Positions 43,421 through 53,055 are shown, counted from the stretch's first letter. The stretch is DNA of 64,000 bases from Paractinoplanes toevensis (GCF_018332695.1 NZ_BOQN01000100.1:1-64000); one strand, 5' to 3'. The notes: generated from the sequence alone by a model not told the origin. Translations and numbers: made by a program.

Positions 43421-46069
43421 GTGAGCGTTGATGAATCACCGCAGCTCGGTCATCGCCAGATCCTCGAGGTGCTCGCCGGCCTGATGCTCGGCATGTTCCT
43501 CGCGGCCCTCGACCAGACCATCGTGGCGTCGGCCATCCGCACCATCGGCGACGACCTGCACGGGCTGTCGATGCAGGCGTGGGTGACCACGGCGTACCTC
43601 ATCACCGCGACCATCTCCACCCCGCTGTACGGCAAGCTCTCCGACATCTACGGCCGTAAGCGCTTCTTCCTGGCCGCCATCACCATCTTCGTGATCGGCT
43701 CGGCGGCCTGCTCGTTCGCCACTTCGATGTACACGCTGGCCGGCTGCCGGGCCCTGCAGGGGCTCGGCGCCGGCGGCCTCTTCTCGCTGGCACTGGCGAT
43801 CATCGCGGACGTCGTGCCGGCCCGGGACCGCCCCCGCTACCAGGGCTACTTCCTCGGCGTCTTCGGCATGTCCAGCGTGCTCGGCCCGGTCGTCGGCGGT
43901 TTCTTCGCCGGCGCCGACGAGATCCTCGGCATCGCCGGCTGGCGCTGGGTCTTCCTGGTCAACGTGCCGATCGGCATCGTCGCCCTGCTGGTCGTCGCGC
44001 GCGTGCTGCGGCTGCCGCACAAGCGCCGCGACCACCGGATCGACTGGTGGGGCGCGGTCACCATCTGCGTCTGCCTGGTGCCCCTGCTCACGGTGGCCGA
44101 ACAGGGTCGTGCCTGGGGCTGGAACGACCTGCGCTCGGTCGCCTGCTTCGCCGTCGGCGGGGTCGGCCTGCTGGCGTTCCTGCTGGTCGAGGCCCAGATG
44201 AAGGAGGAGGCGCTGATCCCGCTGCGGTTCTTCACCAACCGCACCTTCGCGCTCACCTCGGCCGGCGGCTTCGTGATCGGCATGGGCATGTTCGGCGGGC
44301 TCGCCCTGCTGCCGCTCTACCTGCAGATCACCCGTGGCGCGACACCCACCGAGTCGGGCCTGCAGCTGCTGCCGCTGACCGCCGGCATCATGCTCGGCTC
44401 GCTCGTCTCCGGCCGGCTGATCAGCCGCACCGGCCGGTACAAGCCGTACCCCGTTCTCGGCGCGCTCCTGATGGTCGCCGGCCTGCTGCTGCTGGCGACG
44501 CTCGGCGTGGACACCCCGTACTGGCGTACCGGTCTCTTCATGGGGGTTTTCGGTCTGGGTCTGGGTTTCGTCCTGCAGCCGATCACCCTGGCCGTGCAGA
44601 ACGCGATGGCCCCGTCGGAGATCGGCGTGGCCACCGCGTCGGCGACGTTCTTCCGCCAGATGGGCGCGACCGCGGGCACCGCGGTGTTCCTCTCCATCCT
44701 GTTCGGCACGGTCGGCGATCGGATCGCGGAAGCCTTCGCCACCGACACCGCCCGCCGCGCGCTGGCCGATCCGGCGCTGGCCGCGCTGCCCGCCAACAGG
44801 CCACTGCTGGCCATGCTGCAGGGCAGTGGCACGGCCACCCTGGACGACACGTCGTTCCTGGCCAGGGCGTCGCCGGCGCTGACCCGCCCGTTCCAGTCCG
44901 GCTTCTCCACCGCGATGGACCACATCTTCCTGCTGGCCGCCGCGATCCTGGTCGTGGCGTTCGTCCTGTTCCTGTTTCTGCCCCAGGTCGCGCTGCCCGC
45001 CAAGTCCACCCCGGCCACCCGCTCCGCACCCGGCCCGGCGCCCGTCACCACGGCCGCACCCGCGGCCGGCCCCGAGCCGGCGTCTGGCAGCACGGCAGTC
45101 TCCGGTGCCGCAACCGCGTCCGGCGCCGCGCCCGCATCCACCGCCACGTCTCCCGTCGCGGCTGCCGCCGCGACTTCGTCCGCTGCCATGCCGGAGGCCG
45201 CCACGCCTGCGGCTGCCGGCTCGTCCTCCTCGGAGCCGACCGTTATGCCGACTCACGCCGAACACCGCTCTGCCTCCGCCGTCGTCGTCGGCGGGCGGAT
45301 CGACAGTGCCGAAGGCAGCGTCCTGGGCGGCGCCACGGTGACGGTCGCCGACTTCGAGGGCGGGCACGTGGCCCACGCCACCACCGGCGCGGACGGGGAG
45401 TTCCGGCTGTCGCTGCCGCGCGGTGGCACGTTCATGCTGATCTGCGCGGCGGAGGACCATCAGCCGGCCGCGGTCCTGATCAACGCCGGCTCCGGGGAGA
45501 TCCGCCGGGTGCTGTCGCTGGCCGCCGCGAGCCACGTCGACGGCCGCATCACCGACCGCCGGGACCGCCCGGTGGTCGGCGCCACGGTCACCCTGACCGA
45601 CCTGTCCGGCGCCGTGGTGGCCACCGCGACCACCGACACCGAGGGTCGCTACCGCCTGTCCGGCCTGGACGAGACGGACTACATGCTCACCGCCACCGCC
45701 GAGCACGCCCGTCCGGCCACCCGGATCATCTTCCCCGGCCGGTCCCGCCACGCCGACCTGGTCCTGACGATCGGCGGCACGCTCACCGGCATCGTGCGGG
45801 CCGCCTCCTCGGGCCGTGCGATCCCCGAGGCCTCGGTGGTGGCGGTCAACGAGTTGGGCGAGGTCTCCGCTTCCACGACGACCGACGGTGAGGGTCGCTA
45901 CGAGCTGCACGACCTCCCGCCGGGCGTCTACACGATCGCCGCGAGCGGCCACGCCCCGGTGGCGACCAGGGTGGAGATGACCGGCGACCACACCGACCAC
46001 GACATCCTGCTCGGCACCCCACGCGCGTACGCGGACGCGGCAGCTACGGGTGGAGTCAGAGGTCGGTGA
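43421..46069 (+). CDS. DHA2-type MFS exporter fused to carboxypeptidase-regulatory-like repeats
   Basis: 882 aa. Residues ~10-530 form a 14-helix drug:H+ antiporter (LAALDQTIVASAIRTIGDDL is the DHA2 motif; GKLSDIYGRKR the conserved loop 2-3; a large extracytoplasmic loop before the last helix). An Ala/Pro/Ser/Thr-rich linker of ~80 residues follows, then three repeats of the carboxypeptidase-regulatory/CnaB-like beta-sandwich (starting ~nt 45286, 45532 and 45772; for example DGRITDRRDRPVVGATVTL and TDTEGRYRLSGLD). Start chosen at GTG 43421 with GGAG upstream; ATG 43403 would add 6 residues. Ends overlapping the mannosidase gene by 14 bp. Substrate unknown. Confidence 0.88.
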   Translation: MSVDESPQLGHRQILEVLAGLMLGMFLAALDQTIVASAIRTIGDDLHGLSMQAWVTTAYLITATISTPLYGKLSDIYGRKRFFLAAITIFVIGSAACSFATSMYTLAGCRALQGLGAGGLFSLALAIIADVVPARDRPRYQGYFLGVFGMSSVLGPVVGGFFAGADEILGIAGWRWVFLVNVPIGIVALLVVARVLRLPHKRRDHRIDWWGAVTICVCLVPLLTVAEQGRAWGWNDLRSVACFAVGGVGLLAFLLVEAQMKEEALIPLRFFTNRTFALTSAGGFVIGMGMFGGLALLPLYLQITRGATPTESGLQLLPLTAGIMLGSLVSGRLISRTGRYKPYPVLGALLMVAGLLLLATLGVDTPYWRTGLFMGVFGLGLGFVLQPITLAVQNAMAPSEIGVATASATFFRQMGATAGTAVFLSILFGTVGDRIAEAFATDTARRALADPALAALPANRPLLAMLQGSGTATLDDTSFLARASPALTRPFQSGFSTAMDHIFLLAAAILVVAFVLFLFLPQVALPAKSTPATRSAPGPAPVTTAAPAAGPEPASGSTAVSGAATASGAAPASTATSPVAAAAATSSAAMPEAATPAAAGSSSSEPTVMPTHAEHRSASAVVVGGRIDSAEGSVLGGATVTVADFEGGHVAHATTGADGEFRLSLPRGGTFMLICAAEDHQPAAVLINAGSGEIRRVLSLAAASHVDGRITDRRDRPVVGATVTLTDLSGAVVATATTDTEGRYRLSGLDETDYMLTATAEHARPATRIIFPGRSRHADLVLTIGGTLTGIVRAASSGRAIPEASVVAVNELGEVSASTTTDGEGRYELHDLPPGVYTIAASGHAPVATRVEMTGDHTDHDILLGTPRAYADAAATGGVRGR

Positions 46070-48548
46070 TGTCGTTGACGCAGCGCAGGACCGGGCGGGT
46101 GGTGAGGGCCTTCTCGTCGAGTGGCTGGTCGGTGGTGACGGTGAAGGTGACGGTGTCGCCGGGGAGCAGGGTTACTCCGGATCTGTCGGTCTCGGCCGAC
46201 GGGTTCAGGCGGTCGGGGTAGAGGGTCAGTGCGCGCAGGATCGACCGTGCCGTCACGGTGACCTTTGTGGACTCGTCGTCCTGGGCCACCGACGTCTCGT
46301 AGGCCGGGGGCGGCCAGGTGATGTCCTTGTCCTCGGTGAAGAAGAACCACGCTCGGTCGTCGTCGGACTCGGCGAGCACCAGCTCCGTCGCGGGGTCGTT
46401 CGGCGTCGTGAGGTCGGCGGGGAGTGGGATGGTCACCGCGCTGCCCGGGGCGACCGTGGCGTTGAGGAAGGACGCGGCCAGGACGTCGCCGGAAAGGCTG
46501 CGGCGGGTCACGGTGGCGGCGACGGTCCACGGCTCGGCGCCGTCGTTGACCGCTACCAGGGCGGGGGCTCCCTCGGGGGTGAAGACCTCGCCGGTCGGGA
46601 CCGGGTCGGGGCCGCCGGGGACGGGGGCCGCCGCGGTGCGGGGCTGCAGCGTCAGCAGGTGGTCGGCGTATGCGTCGCGCATGGCGTACCACAGGGGTTT
46701 CTTGCGCGCGTCGCCGTCGACCGCGGCCCAGGATGTCACCGGCCAGCAGTCGTTGAGCTGCCACATGATGCTACCCATGCACAGTGGACGCAGCGAGCGG
46801 AAGTGCTCGATGCCGAAGGCGACCGCCCGGGCCTGGTTGAGCTGGGTCAGGTAGTGCCAGTCGTCGAAGTCGCGCGGGGCGGGCAGGTGGTTGGCCAGGC
46901 CGCGTTCGAGTTTCTGGTCGCCGCCGATGGCCTTCTGGTGGTGGGCCATGCCGGGTGAGTCGGGGGCCAGGGGCTGGTCGGACAGGGCGCGGCGAAGCGT
47001 CGCGTACGCCGGTGGGGCCTGGAAACCGAACTCGGCGACGAAGCGCGGGCGGTAGGCGGCGTACTTCGTGTAGTCGTCGGTGTTCCACACGTCCCAGATG
47101 TGGGTGGTGCCGGCCGCCGGATCGTTGGGGTGGCGGTTCGGAACGCCGGAGTACGGGCTGCCGGGCCAGTAGGGGCGGGACGGGTCGAGCTCGGCGACGA
47201 TGCGCGGGAGCAGTTTGAAGTAGTAGCCGGCGCCCCACGTGCGGCCGGCCAGCGGGGCTTTCCAGTCCCAGTCCTCGTGGCCCCAGATGTTCTCGTTGTT
47301 GCCGGTCCACAGGACGAGGCTGGGGTGCGAGCTGAGCCGGATCACGTTCTCCCGGGCCTCGGCCTCGACCTCGGCGGAAAGGGGCTCCTCCTCGGGGTAC
47401 GCGGCGCAGGCGAACAGGAAGTCCTGGCCGACCAGGAAGCCCATCTCGTCGGCCAGCTCGTAGAAGTCCTCGGACTCGTAGCGGCCGCCGCCCCACACCC
47501 GGAGGAAGTTGACGTTGGCGTCGGCCGCCTGGACGAAGCGGTCCCGGAGCCGCGCGCGGGTGATCCGGTCGGCGAACACGTCGTCGGGGATCCAGTTGAC
47601 CCCGCGCACGAAGATCGGTACGTCGTTGACGTGCAGGGTGAACGCGTCGCCGGCGGTGTCGACGCGCACCTTGCGAAAACCGACACGGCGGTGCCACGAG
47701 TCGAGCGTTTCGCCGCCGGCTTGAAGAGCGACATCGAGGTCGTAGAGAGGCTGCTCGCCGAAGCCGCGCGGCCACCACAGCGACGGCTCGTCGACGGTGA
47801 GGATGAGCAGCGCCTCGATGCCGTCGACGGTGGCCTGGGCGCGGCAGCCGGCGGCCTCGAAACGGGTTTGCATCGGTTTTCCGCCGCGGGTGAGCGCAGC
47901 GGTGATGGTCACCGGTTCCTCGGCCGCCCGCTCGAGTCGCACCCGCACCTCGACCCGGCCGGTTCCGTCCGGCGCCACCGTCACCTGCGGCCGCACCTCG
48001 GCGAGCCGGGCCACCGACCAGGGGTGCAGGCCGATCGGCTGCCAGATGCCGGACGTGACCAGGGTGGGACCCCAGTCCCAGCCGAAGTTGCAGGCCTGCT
48101 TGCGGATGAAGTTGAACGGCTCGGGGTACGCGTTCGGCCGGTCGCCCAGCTTTGCGCGCACTTCCTCGGCGTACGCGTAGGGGCTGTTGAATTTGATCTT
48201 CAGGGAGTTGGTGCCCGCCCGCACGAAGGGCCGGACGTCGAAGCGGTAGCCCCGGTGCATGTTGGCCGTCCGGCCGACCGGCTCGCCGTTCAGGAAGATC
48301 TCGGCGACCGTATCGAGGCCGGCGCAGACCAGGTCGAGCCGGGGTGCGCCGAGGTCGGCGGTGAAGGTCGTCGAGTAGGACCAGTCGGTGCGCCCGATCC
48401 AGGCCAGCTTCGTCTCGTTCTCGTCGAGGTACGGGTCGTCGATCCGGCCGGCGGCGAGCAGCGCGGTGTGCACGCATCCGGGCACGGTCGCCGGCAGATC
48501 GGTCACCTCACCGCCGGAGATCGTCCAGCCTTCGTGCAGGGGTTTCAC
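46056..48548 (-). CDS. beta-mannosidase (GH2)
   Basis: 830-aa glycoside hydrolase family 2 enzyme releasing mannose from beta-mannosides. N-terminal sugar-binding domain (GWTISGGEVTDLPATVPGCV), HRRVGFRKVRVD in the immunoglobulin-like domain, FLRVWGGGRYESEDFYELAD in the TIM barrel, acid/base Glu in LWTGNNENIWG, and nucleophile Glu in RFVAEFGFQAPP. GTG start with GGGAGC just upstream. No signal peptide, so it acts inside the cell on imported oligosaccharides. Last gene of the sugar ABC transporter operon, 22 bp after the second permease. Confidence 0.92.
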   Translation of the reverse strand: MKPLHEGWTISGGEVTDLPATVPGCVHTALLAAGRIDDPYLDENETKLAWIGRTDWSYSTTFTADLGAPRLDLVCAGLDTVAEIFLNGEPVGRTANMHRGYRFDVRPFVRAGTNSLKIKFNSPYAYAEEVRAKLGDRPNAYPEPFNFIRKQACNFGWDWGPTLVTSGIWQPIGLHPWSVARLAEVRPQVTVAPDGTGRVEVRVRLERAAEEPVTITAALTRGGKPMQTRFEAAGCRAQATVDGIEALLILTVDEPSLWWPRGFGEQPLYDLDVALQAGGETLDSWHRRVGFRKVRVDTAGDAFTLHVNDVPIFVRGVNWIPDDVFADRITRARLRDRFVQAADANVNFLRVWGGGRYESEDFYELADEMGFLVGQDFLFACAAYPEEEPLSAEVEAEARENVIRLSSHPSLVLWTGNNENIWGHEDWDWKAPLAGRTWGAGYYFKLLPRIVAELDPSRPYWPGSPYSGVPNRHPNDPAAGTTHIWDVWNTDDYTKYAAYRPRFVAEFGFQAPPAYATLRRALSDQPLAPDSPGMAHHQKAIGGDQKLERGLANHLPAPRDFDDWHYLTQLNQARAVAFGIEHFRSLRPLCMGSIMWQLNDCWPVTSWAAVDGDARKKPLWYAMRDAYADHLLTLQPRTAAAPVPGGPDPVPTGEVFTPEGAPALVAVNDGAEPWTVAATVTRRSLSGDVLAASFLNATVAPGSAVTIPLPADLTTPNDPATELVLAESDDDRAWFFFTEDKDITWPPPAYETSVAQDDESTKVTVTARSILRALTLYPDRLNPSAETDRSGVTLLPGDTVTFTVTTDQPLDEKALTTRPVLRCVNDITDL

Positions 48549-48570
48549 TGTGCTCCCTATAACGGAAAAA

Positions 48571-49425
48571 TCAGGACTTAACTGCGCCTTCCATGATCCC
48601 TCGAACGATCTGCCTACCACCGACGAGCAGCAGAACGATCAAGGGAACGGTAGCCACAAAGGCGCCGGCCAGCACCCGGCGGTAGATCACATAGTTGCCG
48701 CTGGCCAGGTCGCTGAGCGCGACCATCGAGGTGGGGAACTCGGTGCCGTTCAGCGTGATCAGCGGCCACTGGAAGTCGTTCCAGGCCATCACGAAGGTCA
48801 GCAGGCCGAGCACCGCGAGGGCCGGCCGGATCGCCGGCAGCACGATGCTCCAGTAGACCCGCATGGTCATCGCGCCGTCGATCCGGGCCGACTCGACCAG
48901 CTCGTCCGGCACCGCGTGCGCGATGAACTGCCGCATGTAGAAGACGCCGAACGCGCTGACCAGCCCGGGCGCGATGACCGCGAGCAGGGTGCCGTTCCAG
49001 CCGAGCTTGCCCATCAGGATGTAGAGGGCCACCACGCCGAGCTGGTTGGGCACGGTCAGGGTCAGGATCACCACGAACATCAGCGCGTTGCGGGCCGGGA
49101 AGCGCAGCTTCGCGAAGGCGAACCCGGCCAGCGAGCAGAAGAACAGCGTCGACGCGGTGATCACCGAGGACACGATGAAGCTGTTGATCAGCGAGGCGGT
49201 GAAGTAGACCTCGTTCATCGTGAAGACTTCGCGCAGGTTGTTCATCAGCTCGCCGCCGGGGATCACCGACGGCGGGATCTGCGTGACGGCCGCGTCGGTG
49301 CTCGTCGCGATGACGAGCATCCAATACACCGGAAAAGCCGAGAAGAGCAAAATCAGGACGAGACCGAGGTACGTCTTCCAACTGCCGCGAGTGTCCTGCG
49401 GCGCCCGGTTCACGAAGGTCGTCAC
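48571..49425 (-). CDS. carbohydrate ABC transporter permease (MalG type)
   Basis: 284-aa inner-membrane permease with about six membrane segments and the MalG EAA loop (DELVESARIDGAMTMRVYWSIVLPAIRPAL). GTG start 49425 overlaps the stop of the upstream permease gene (GTGA). Works with the MalF-type permease and binding protein of the same operon. No ATPase gene is in the operon, so a shared multi-sugar ATPase (MsiK-like), as usual in actinobacteria, probably energises it. Confidence 0.94.
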   Translation of the reverse strand: MTTFVNRAPQDTRGSWKTYLGLVLILLFSAFPVYWMLVIATSTDAAVTQIPPSVIPGGELMNNLREVFTMNEVYFTASLINSFIVSSVITASTLFFCSLAGFAFAKLRFPARNALMFVVILTLTVPNQLGVVALYILMGKLGWNGTLLAVIAPGLVSAFGVFYMRQFIAHAVPDELVESARIDGAMTMRVYWSIVLPAIRPALAVLGLLTFVMAWNDFQWPLITLNGTEFPTSMVALSDLASGNYVIYRRVLAGAFVATVPLIVLLLVGGRQIVRGIMEGAVKS

Positions 49426-50408
49426 CGGTCCCCTCCGATGCGCTTGGTGAGCGTGGCGTTGATGGCGGCGACGATCAGGATGAGCAGGAAGAGCGCCCAG
49501 GAGATCGCGGCCGCGTACCCGAGGTTGAGGTCCTTCCAGCCGACCTTGTAGATCATCACGGCGATGGTCTGGAACTGGTGGGCGGAACCGCCGCTGGCCG
49601 ACTGCGGGTTCTCGTCGAACATCATCGGCTCGTTGAACAGCTGCAGCCCGCCGATCGTCGACAGGATCACGGTGAACACCACGACCGGCTGGATCATCGG
49701 CACGGTGATCCGCCACAGCTGACGCCAGGGTCCGGCGCCGTCGACGGCCGCCGCCTCGTACACGTCCTTGGGAATCGCCTGCATCGCCGAGAGGTAGAGC
49801 AATGCGTTGTAGCCGATCCACTTCCAGTTGACCATCGTGGCGATGGCGATCCAGCTGCTCCACTTGTCGGCCCGCCAGTCGAGCGGCTGCTCCTGGCCAT
49901 AGCCGACGAGCGACAGGAACCAGTTCGCCATGCCGCTGTCGCGGGCGAAGAACACCGCGAAGACCAGCGTCGAGGCGACCACCGGGGTCAGGTAGGGCAG
50001 CAGGATGCCGATCCGCCAGAAGGTCTGCCCGCTCAGCTTACGGTTGAGCAGATTGGCCAGGATCAGCGCGAGGAGCAGCTGCGGCACCGTCGACAGGATG
50101 AAGATGCCGATCGTGTTGTACAGCGCGTTCCAGAAGTCGGAATCGGAAAGCAGCTTGCTGAAGTTGTCAAAGCCGGCCCAGCCGTCCTTGTCCGGGTCGT
50201 CCAGCCGCCAGGTCCGCAGCGAGACGATGGCGTTGAAGATGATCGGGAAGAGCCCGAAGATCGTGAAGATGATGAAGAACGGGGCGATGAAGATGTACGG
50301 CGTTGCCTTGGTGTCGAACCGGTAGAGCCAGAGCTTGGCCCGGTTCGGCTTGGGCGGCGGCGCCGCGTGCTGCGGCGACGGCCGGAGCTGGGTGAGGGAC
50401 ACGGCCAC
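49422..50408 (-). CDS. carbohydrate ABC transporter permease (MalF type)
   Basis: 328-aa permease: N-terminal cytoplasmic Pro-rich segment, then about six membrane helices (YIFIAPFFIIFTIFGLFPII, and others) with the EAA loop KDVYEAAAVDGAGPWRQLWRITVPM. Start GTG 50408. Downstream of the binding-protein gene, from which it is separated by a GC-rich hairpin likely to lower permease expression relative to the binding protein. Confidence 0.94.
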   Translation of the reverse strand: MAVSLTQLRPSPQHAAPPPKPNRAKLWLYRFDTKATPYIFIAPFFIIFTIFGLFPIIFNAIVSLRTWRLDDPDKDGWAGFDNFSKLLSDSDFWNALYNTIGIFILSTVPQLLLALILANLLNRKLSGQTFWRIGILLPYLTPVVASTLVFAVFFARDSGMANWFLSLVGYGQEQPLDWRADKWSSWIAIATMVNWKWIGYNALLYLSAMQAIPKDVYEAAAVDGAGPWRQLWRITVPMIQPVVVFTVILSTIGGLQLFNEPMMFDENPQSASGGSAHQFQTIAVMIYKVGWKDLNLGYAAAISWALFLLILIVAAINATLTKRIGGDR

Positions 50409-50421
50409 TCCTAGTGGGAAG

Positions 50422-50447
50422 GGCGGGGCGGCAGAAGCCGCCCCGCC
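50422..50447 (-). terminator. intra-operon hairpin between binding-protein and permease genes
   Basis: GGCGGGGCGGC (50422-50432) pairs with GCCGCCCCGCC (50437-50447), loop AGAA. No U-run, so it is likely a partial terminator or 3' stabiliser. Confidence 0.65.
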
Positions 50448-50465
50448 GCTATCAGAGGTTCAGAC

Positions 50466-51740
50466 TCAGGAGGTGGACGCCTTCTCGGCCTGCTTGACCG
50501 CCTCGGCCCAGGCGTTGGCCGACTTCAGCTTGCCCTGCTGGACCTGGGTGATCACGTTCTCCACGGCAACGCGGGTCGGGCCGTTCTTCTTGCCCAGGTA
50601 CTGCGGCTTCAGCTGCTCCGCGGTGGCCGCGAAGATCTGGCCGGTGGGCGCGTTGCTCATGAACTCCTTCTTGTAGTCCAGCACCGCCGCGTCCTTGTAG
50701 AGGGCCGGCTGCGAGGGCAGGTTGCCGACCGTCTTGAAGACCTCGATCTGCTGCTCCGGCGCGACGAGCCACTTCACGAAGTCGGCCGCGGCGTCGACGT
50801 TCTTGCCCTGGGACGGGATGGTCCACCACGAGCCACCCCAGTTACCGCCGCCGCCGGGGATCGCGGCGATGTCCCACTTGCCCTTCTGCTCGGGCGCGGT
50901 GTCCTGGATGTGGCCGAGCATCCAGGCCGGGCAGGCGAGGACGGCGAACTGGTCCTTCTTGAAGCCCTGGTCCCAGTTGGGCTGGAAGCTGGCGAGGTTG
51001 GCCGAGATGCCGGCGTCGACGGCCTTCATGCTGACGTCGAACGCGACCTTGGGGCCGCCCTCCATCTGCAGCTTCTCGCTCTCGTCGTAGAAGCCGACCG
51101 CCTGCTGGGAGAGCACCGGGTTGAACATGTTGGTGCCCGAGTCGATGAACTTCTTGCCGGTCTTCGCGGTGTACTGCTTGCCGACGTTGATGAAGTCGTC
51201 CCAGTTGGTCCAGAGCTTGCTGACCGCCTCGCGGTCGGTGGGCAGGCCGGCCTTCTGGAACAGGTCGGATCGGTAGCACATGGCCAGGCCGCCGACGTCG
51301 GTGCCGAGGCCGATCTGCTTGCCGTCGCTGGACAGCGACTGCTTCCACTTCCAGGGCAGGTACTTCGCCTCGTAGTCGGCGCCGCCCTTGTCCATGAAGT
51401 TCACGAACTTGTCGGCCTGGCTGCGGAACTGGACGATGAAGCCCTCGTCGATGGCCGAGATGTCCGGGGCGCCGGAGCCGGCCACCAGCTTCTTCTGCAG
51501 GTCCTCGTGCTGGGCGTTGTACTCGCCCGAGTTCAGCACGATCTTGACGTTCGGATGGGCCGCCTCGTACTGGGTCTTGAGTTTGTCGAGGCCCATGTCG
51601 CCCCAGAAGGCGATCTTGAGGGTCACCGCGCCCTCGGCCGCCTTGTCGTTGTTGCCCTCGAGGCTCTGCCCGCTGCATCCGGAAAGGAGCAGCGCTGCCG
51701 CGGCCGCTGCCGCCAGCCCACTCTTGCCAAGGTGTTTCAT
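50466..51740 (-). CDS. extracellular sugar-binding lipoprotein of an ABC transporter
   Basis: 424-aa solute-binding protein. Lipoprotein signal: basic start, hydrophobic Ala/Leu stretch and lipobox LLSGC (Cys ~22). The mature part is an extracellular binding-protein family 1 fold (TLKIAFWGDMGLDKLKTQYE, AMCYRSDLFQKAGLPTD, NWGGSWWTIPSQGKN). First gene of the operon binding protein - permease - permease - beta-mannosidase, which suggests beta-manno-oligosaccharides as ligand (inference). Strong promoter upstream; the LacI regulator is divergent. Confidence 0.94.
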   Translation of the reverse strand: MKHLGKSGLAAAAAAALLLSGCSGQSLEGNNDKAAEGAVTLKIAFWGDMGLDKLKTQYEAAHPNVKIVLNSGEYNAQHEDLQKKLVAGSGAPDISAIDEGFIVQFRSQADKFVNFMDKGGADYEAKYLPWKWKQSLSSDGKQIGLGTDVGGLAMCYRSDLFQKAGLPTDREAVSKLWTNWDDFINVGKQYTAKTGKKFIDSGTNMFNPVLSQQAVGFYDESEKLQMEGGPKVAFDVSMKAVDAGISANLASFQPNWDQGFKKDQFAVLACPAWMLGHIQDTAPEQKGKWDIAAIPGGGGNWGGSWWTIPSQGKNVDAAADFVKWLVAPEQQIEVFKTVGNLPSQPALYKDAAVLDYKKEFMSNAPTGQIFAATAEQLKPQYLGKKNGPTRVAVENVITQVQQGKLKSANAWAEAVKQAEKASTS

Positions 51741-51788
51741 TGCGCCTCCACAGAGGAGAGAATTTACTGAACCGGGTAAGTTGTGGAG

Positions 51789-51817
51789 ACGCTAAGCCTC
51801 ACCTCGATGACTGTCAA
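51789..51817 (-). promoter_or_regulatory. promoter of the sugar-transport operon
   Basis: Minus strand: consensus -35 TTGACA (51812-51817), a 17-nt spacer, -10 TAGCGT (51789-51794), then a ~50-nt 5' leader with GGAGG before the ATG. It lies in the 301-bp gap 51741-52041, which otherwise holds a GTGTTAC/GTAACAC pair (~51822 and ~51918) and the LacI-type site. Confidence 0.8.
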
Positions 51818-51980
51818 TAGCGTGTTACAGCGTTGATTTGCCATCGTTGTCAGTGAACGTTAAGTTGGGCGAATCGGACTTTTATGGCGATCGGCGTTTA
51901 CAAGCGGGCTTGTGTCCCGTAACACTTAACCGATCAAGCCGCTACCCCGTCGCTTGATCATCTGGCCGCGCGACCGCGTG

Positions 51981-51990
51981 AGAGCGCTCT
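51981..51990. promoter_or_regulatory. LacI-type operator AGAGCGCTCT
   Basis: Perfect 10-bp palindrome with the central CG typical of LacI-family operators, 51 bp upstream of the lacI-type gene. Suggests autoregulation. I found no second copy at the transport promoter. Confidence 0.6.
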
Positions 51991-52041
51991 ACCGATTTCA
52001 GTTGCCGGTAAGCTTCAGCCGGAAAGTCAGAGGGAGACCGA

Positions 52042-53052
52042 GTGAAGCGGCCCACGATCGCCGACATCGCGCGGCGGGCGGGCGTGTCCAAGGGTGCCGT
52101 CTCGTACGCGCTCAACGGACAGCCCGGAGTCTCCGAAGCGACCCGGCAGCGCATCGTTGCCATCGCCCAGGAAATCGGGTTCAACCCGAACAGTGCTGCC
52201 CGCGCGCTGTCCGGCGCCAGCGCGCGCGCCGTCGGACTGACGCTGTGCCGGCCGGCCCGCATCCTCGGCATCGAGCCCTGGTTCATGGGCCTGATCAGCG
52301 GTTTCGAGGCCGAGCTCTCGGCCCGGTCGTACGCCTTGACCCTCCAGGTCGTGGCCACGCCCGAGCTCGAGGTGGAGGTCTACCGCCGGTGGTGGGGCGA
52401 GCGCCGGATCGACGGCGTGATCGTCACCGACCTCCGAGAAAATGACATCCGCATCCCGGTCCTGCAACAGTTGCAGTTGCCCGCCGTGGTGATCGGTGGC
52501 CCCGGCGAGACCGGCAACATCGCCCAGATCTGGTCGGACGACGCCGGCGCGATCACCGAGGCGGTTCGCTACCTGGTCGCGCTCGGCCATCGGCGGATCG
52601 CCCGGGTCAGCGGCCTGCCCGGCCTGCTGCACACCCAGGCCCGCACCCGGGCGTTCAACGACATCTGCACATCGCTCGGGCTCGAGGCGACGACCGTGCC
52701 GTCCGACTACACCGGCGAGGAGGGCAGCCGGGCCACCCGCCGGCTGCTCATCGACACCGAGCGCCCGACCGCGATCATCTACGACAACGACGTGATGGCC
52801 GTGGCGGGTCTGGCCGTGGCGCAGGAGATGGGCCTGGCCGTTCCGGGCGATCTGTCCATCGTGGCCTGGGACGACTCGCCGCTGTGCAGTCTCGTGCACC
52901 CACCGCTGACCGCCCTGTCCCGCGACATCGCGGAGTACGGCGCGCACGCGGCCCGCGAGTTGCTCGCCACCATCGACGGCAAACAGGTCACCAATGTGGA
53001 GGCCGGCCCGGCCCAGCTGACCCCGCGCGGAAGCACCGCCCCGCCCCGCTAG
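52042..53052 (+). CDS. LacI-family transcriptional regulator
   Basis: 336 aa. LacI helix-turn-helix at the start (TIADIARRAGVSKGAVSYALNGQPGVS), hinge helix NPNSAARALSG, then a periplasmic-binding-protein-like sensor domain (VIYDNDV-type segment IIYDNDVMAVAGLAVAQEMG; LSIVAWDDSPLCSLVHPPLT). GTG start with GAGGGAG upstream. Divergent from the sugar ABC transporter/mannosidase operon and probably its repressor, with a mannoside as inducer (inference). Confidence 0.93.
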   Translation: MKRPTIADIARRAGVSKGAVSYALNGQPGVSEATRQRIVAIAQEIGFNPNSAARALSGASARAVGLTLCRPARILGIEPWFMGLISGFEAELSARSYALTLQVVATPELEVEVYRRWWGERRIDGVIVTDLRENDIRIPVLQQLQLPAVVIGGPGETGNIAQIWSDDAGAITEAVRYLVALGHRRIARVSGLPGLLHTQARTRAFNDICTSLGLEATTVPSDYTGEEGSRATRRLLIDTERPTAIIYDNDVMAVAGLAVAQEMGLAVPGDLSIVAWDDSPLCSLVHPPLTALSRDIAEYGAHAARELLATIDGKQVTNVEAGPAQLTPRGSTAPPR

Positions 53053-53055
53053 GCG

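Noticed and set aside
43436-46000. 854-codon minus-strand frame opposite the MFS gene
   Set aside because: Low-complexity Arg/Gly/Asp sequence, a shadow of the exporter and its Ala-rich linker.
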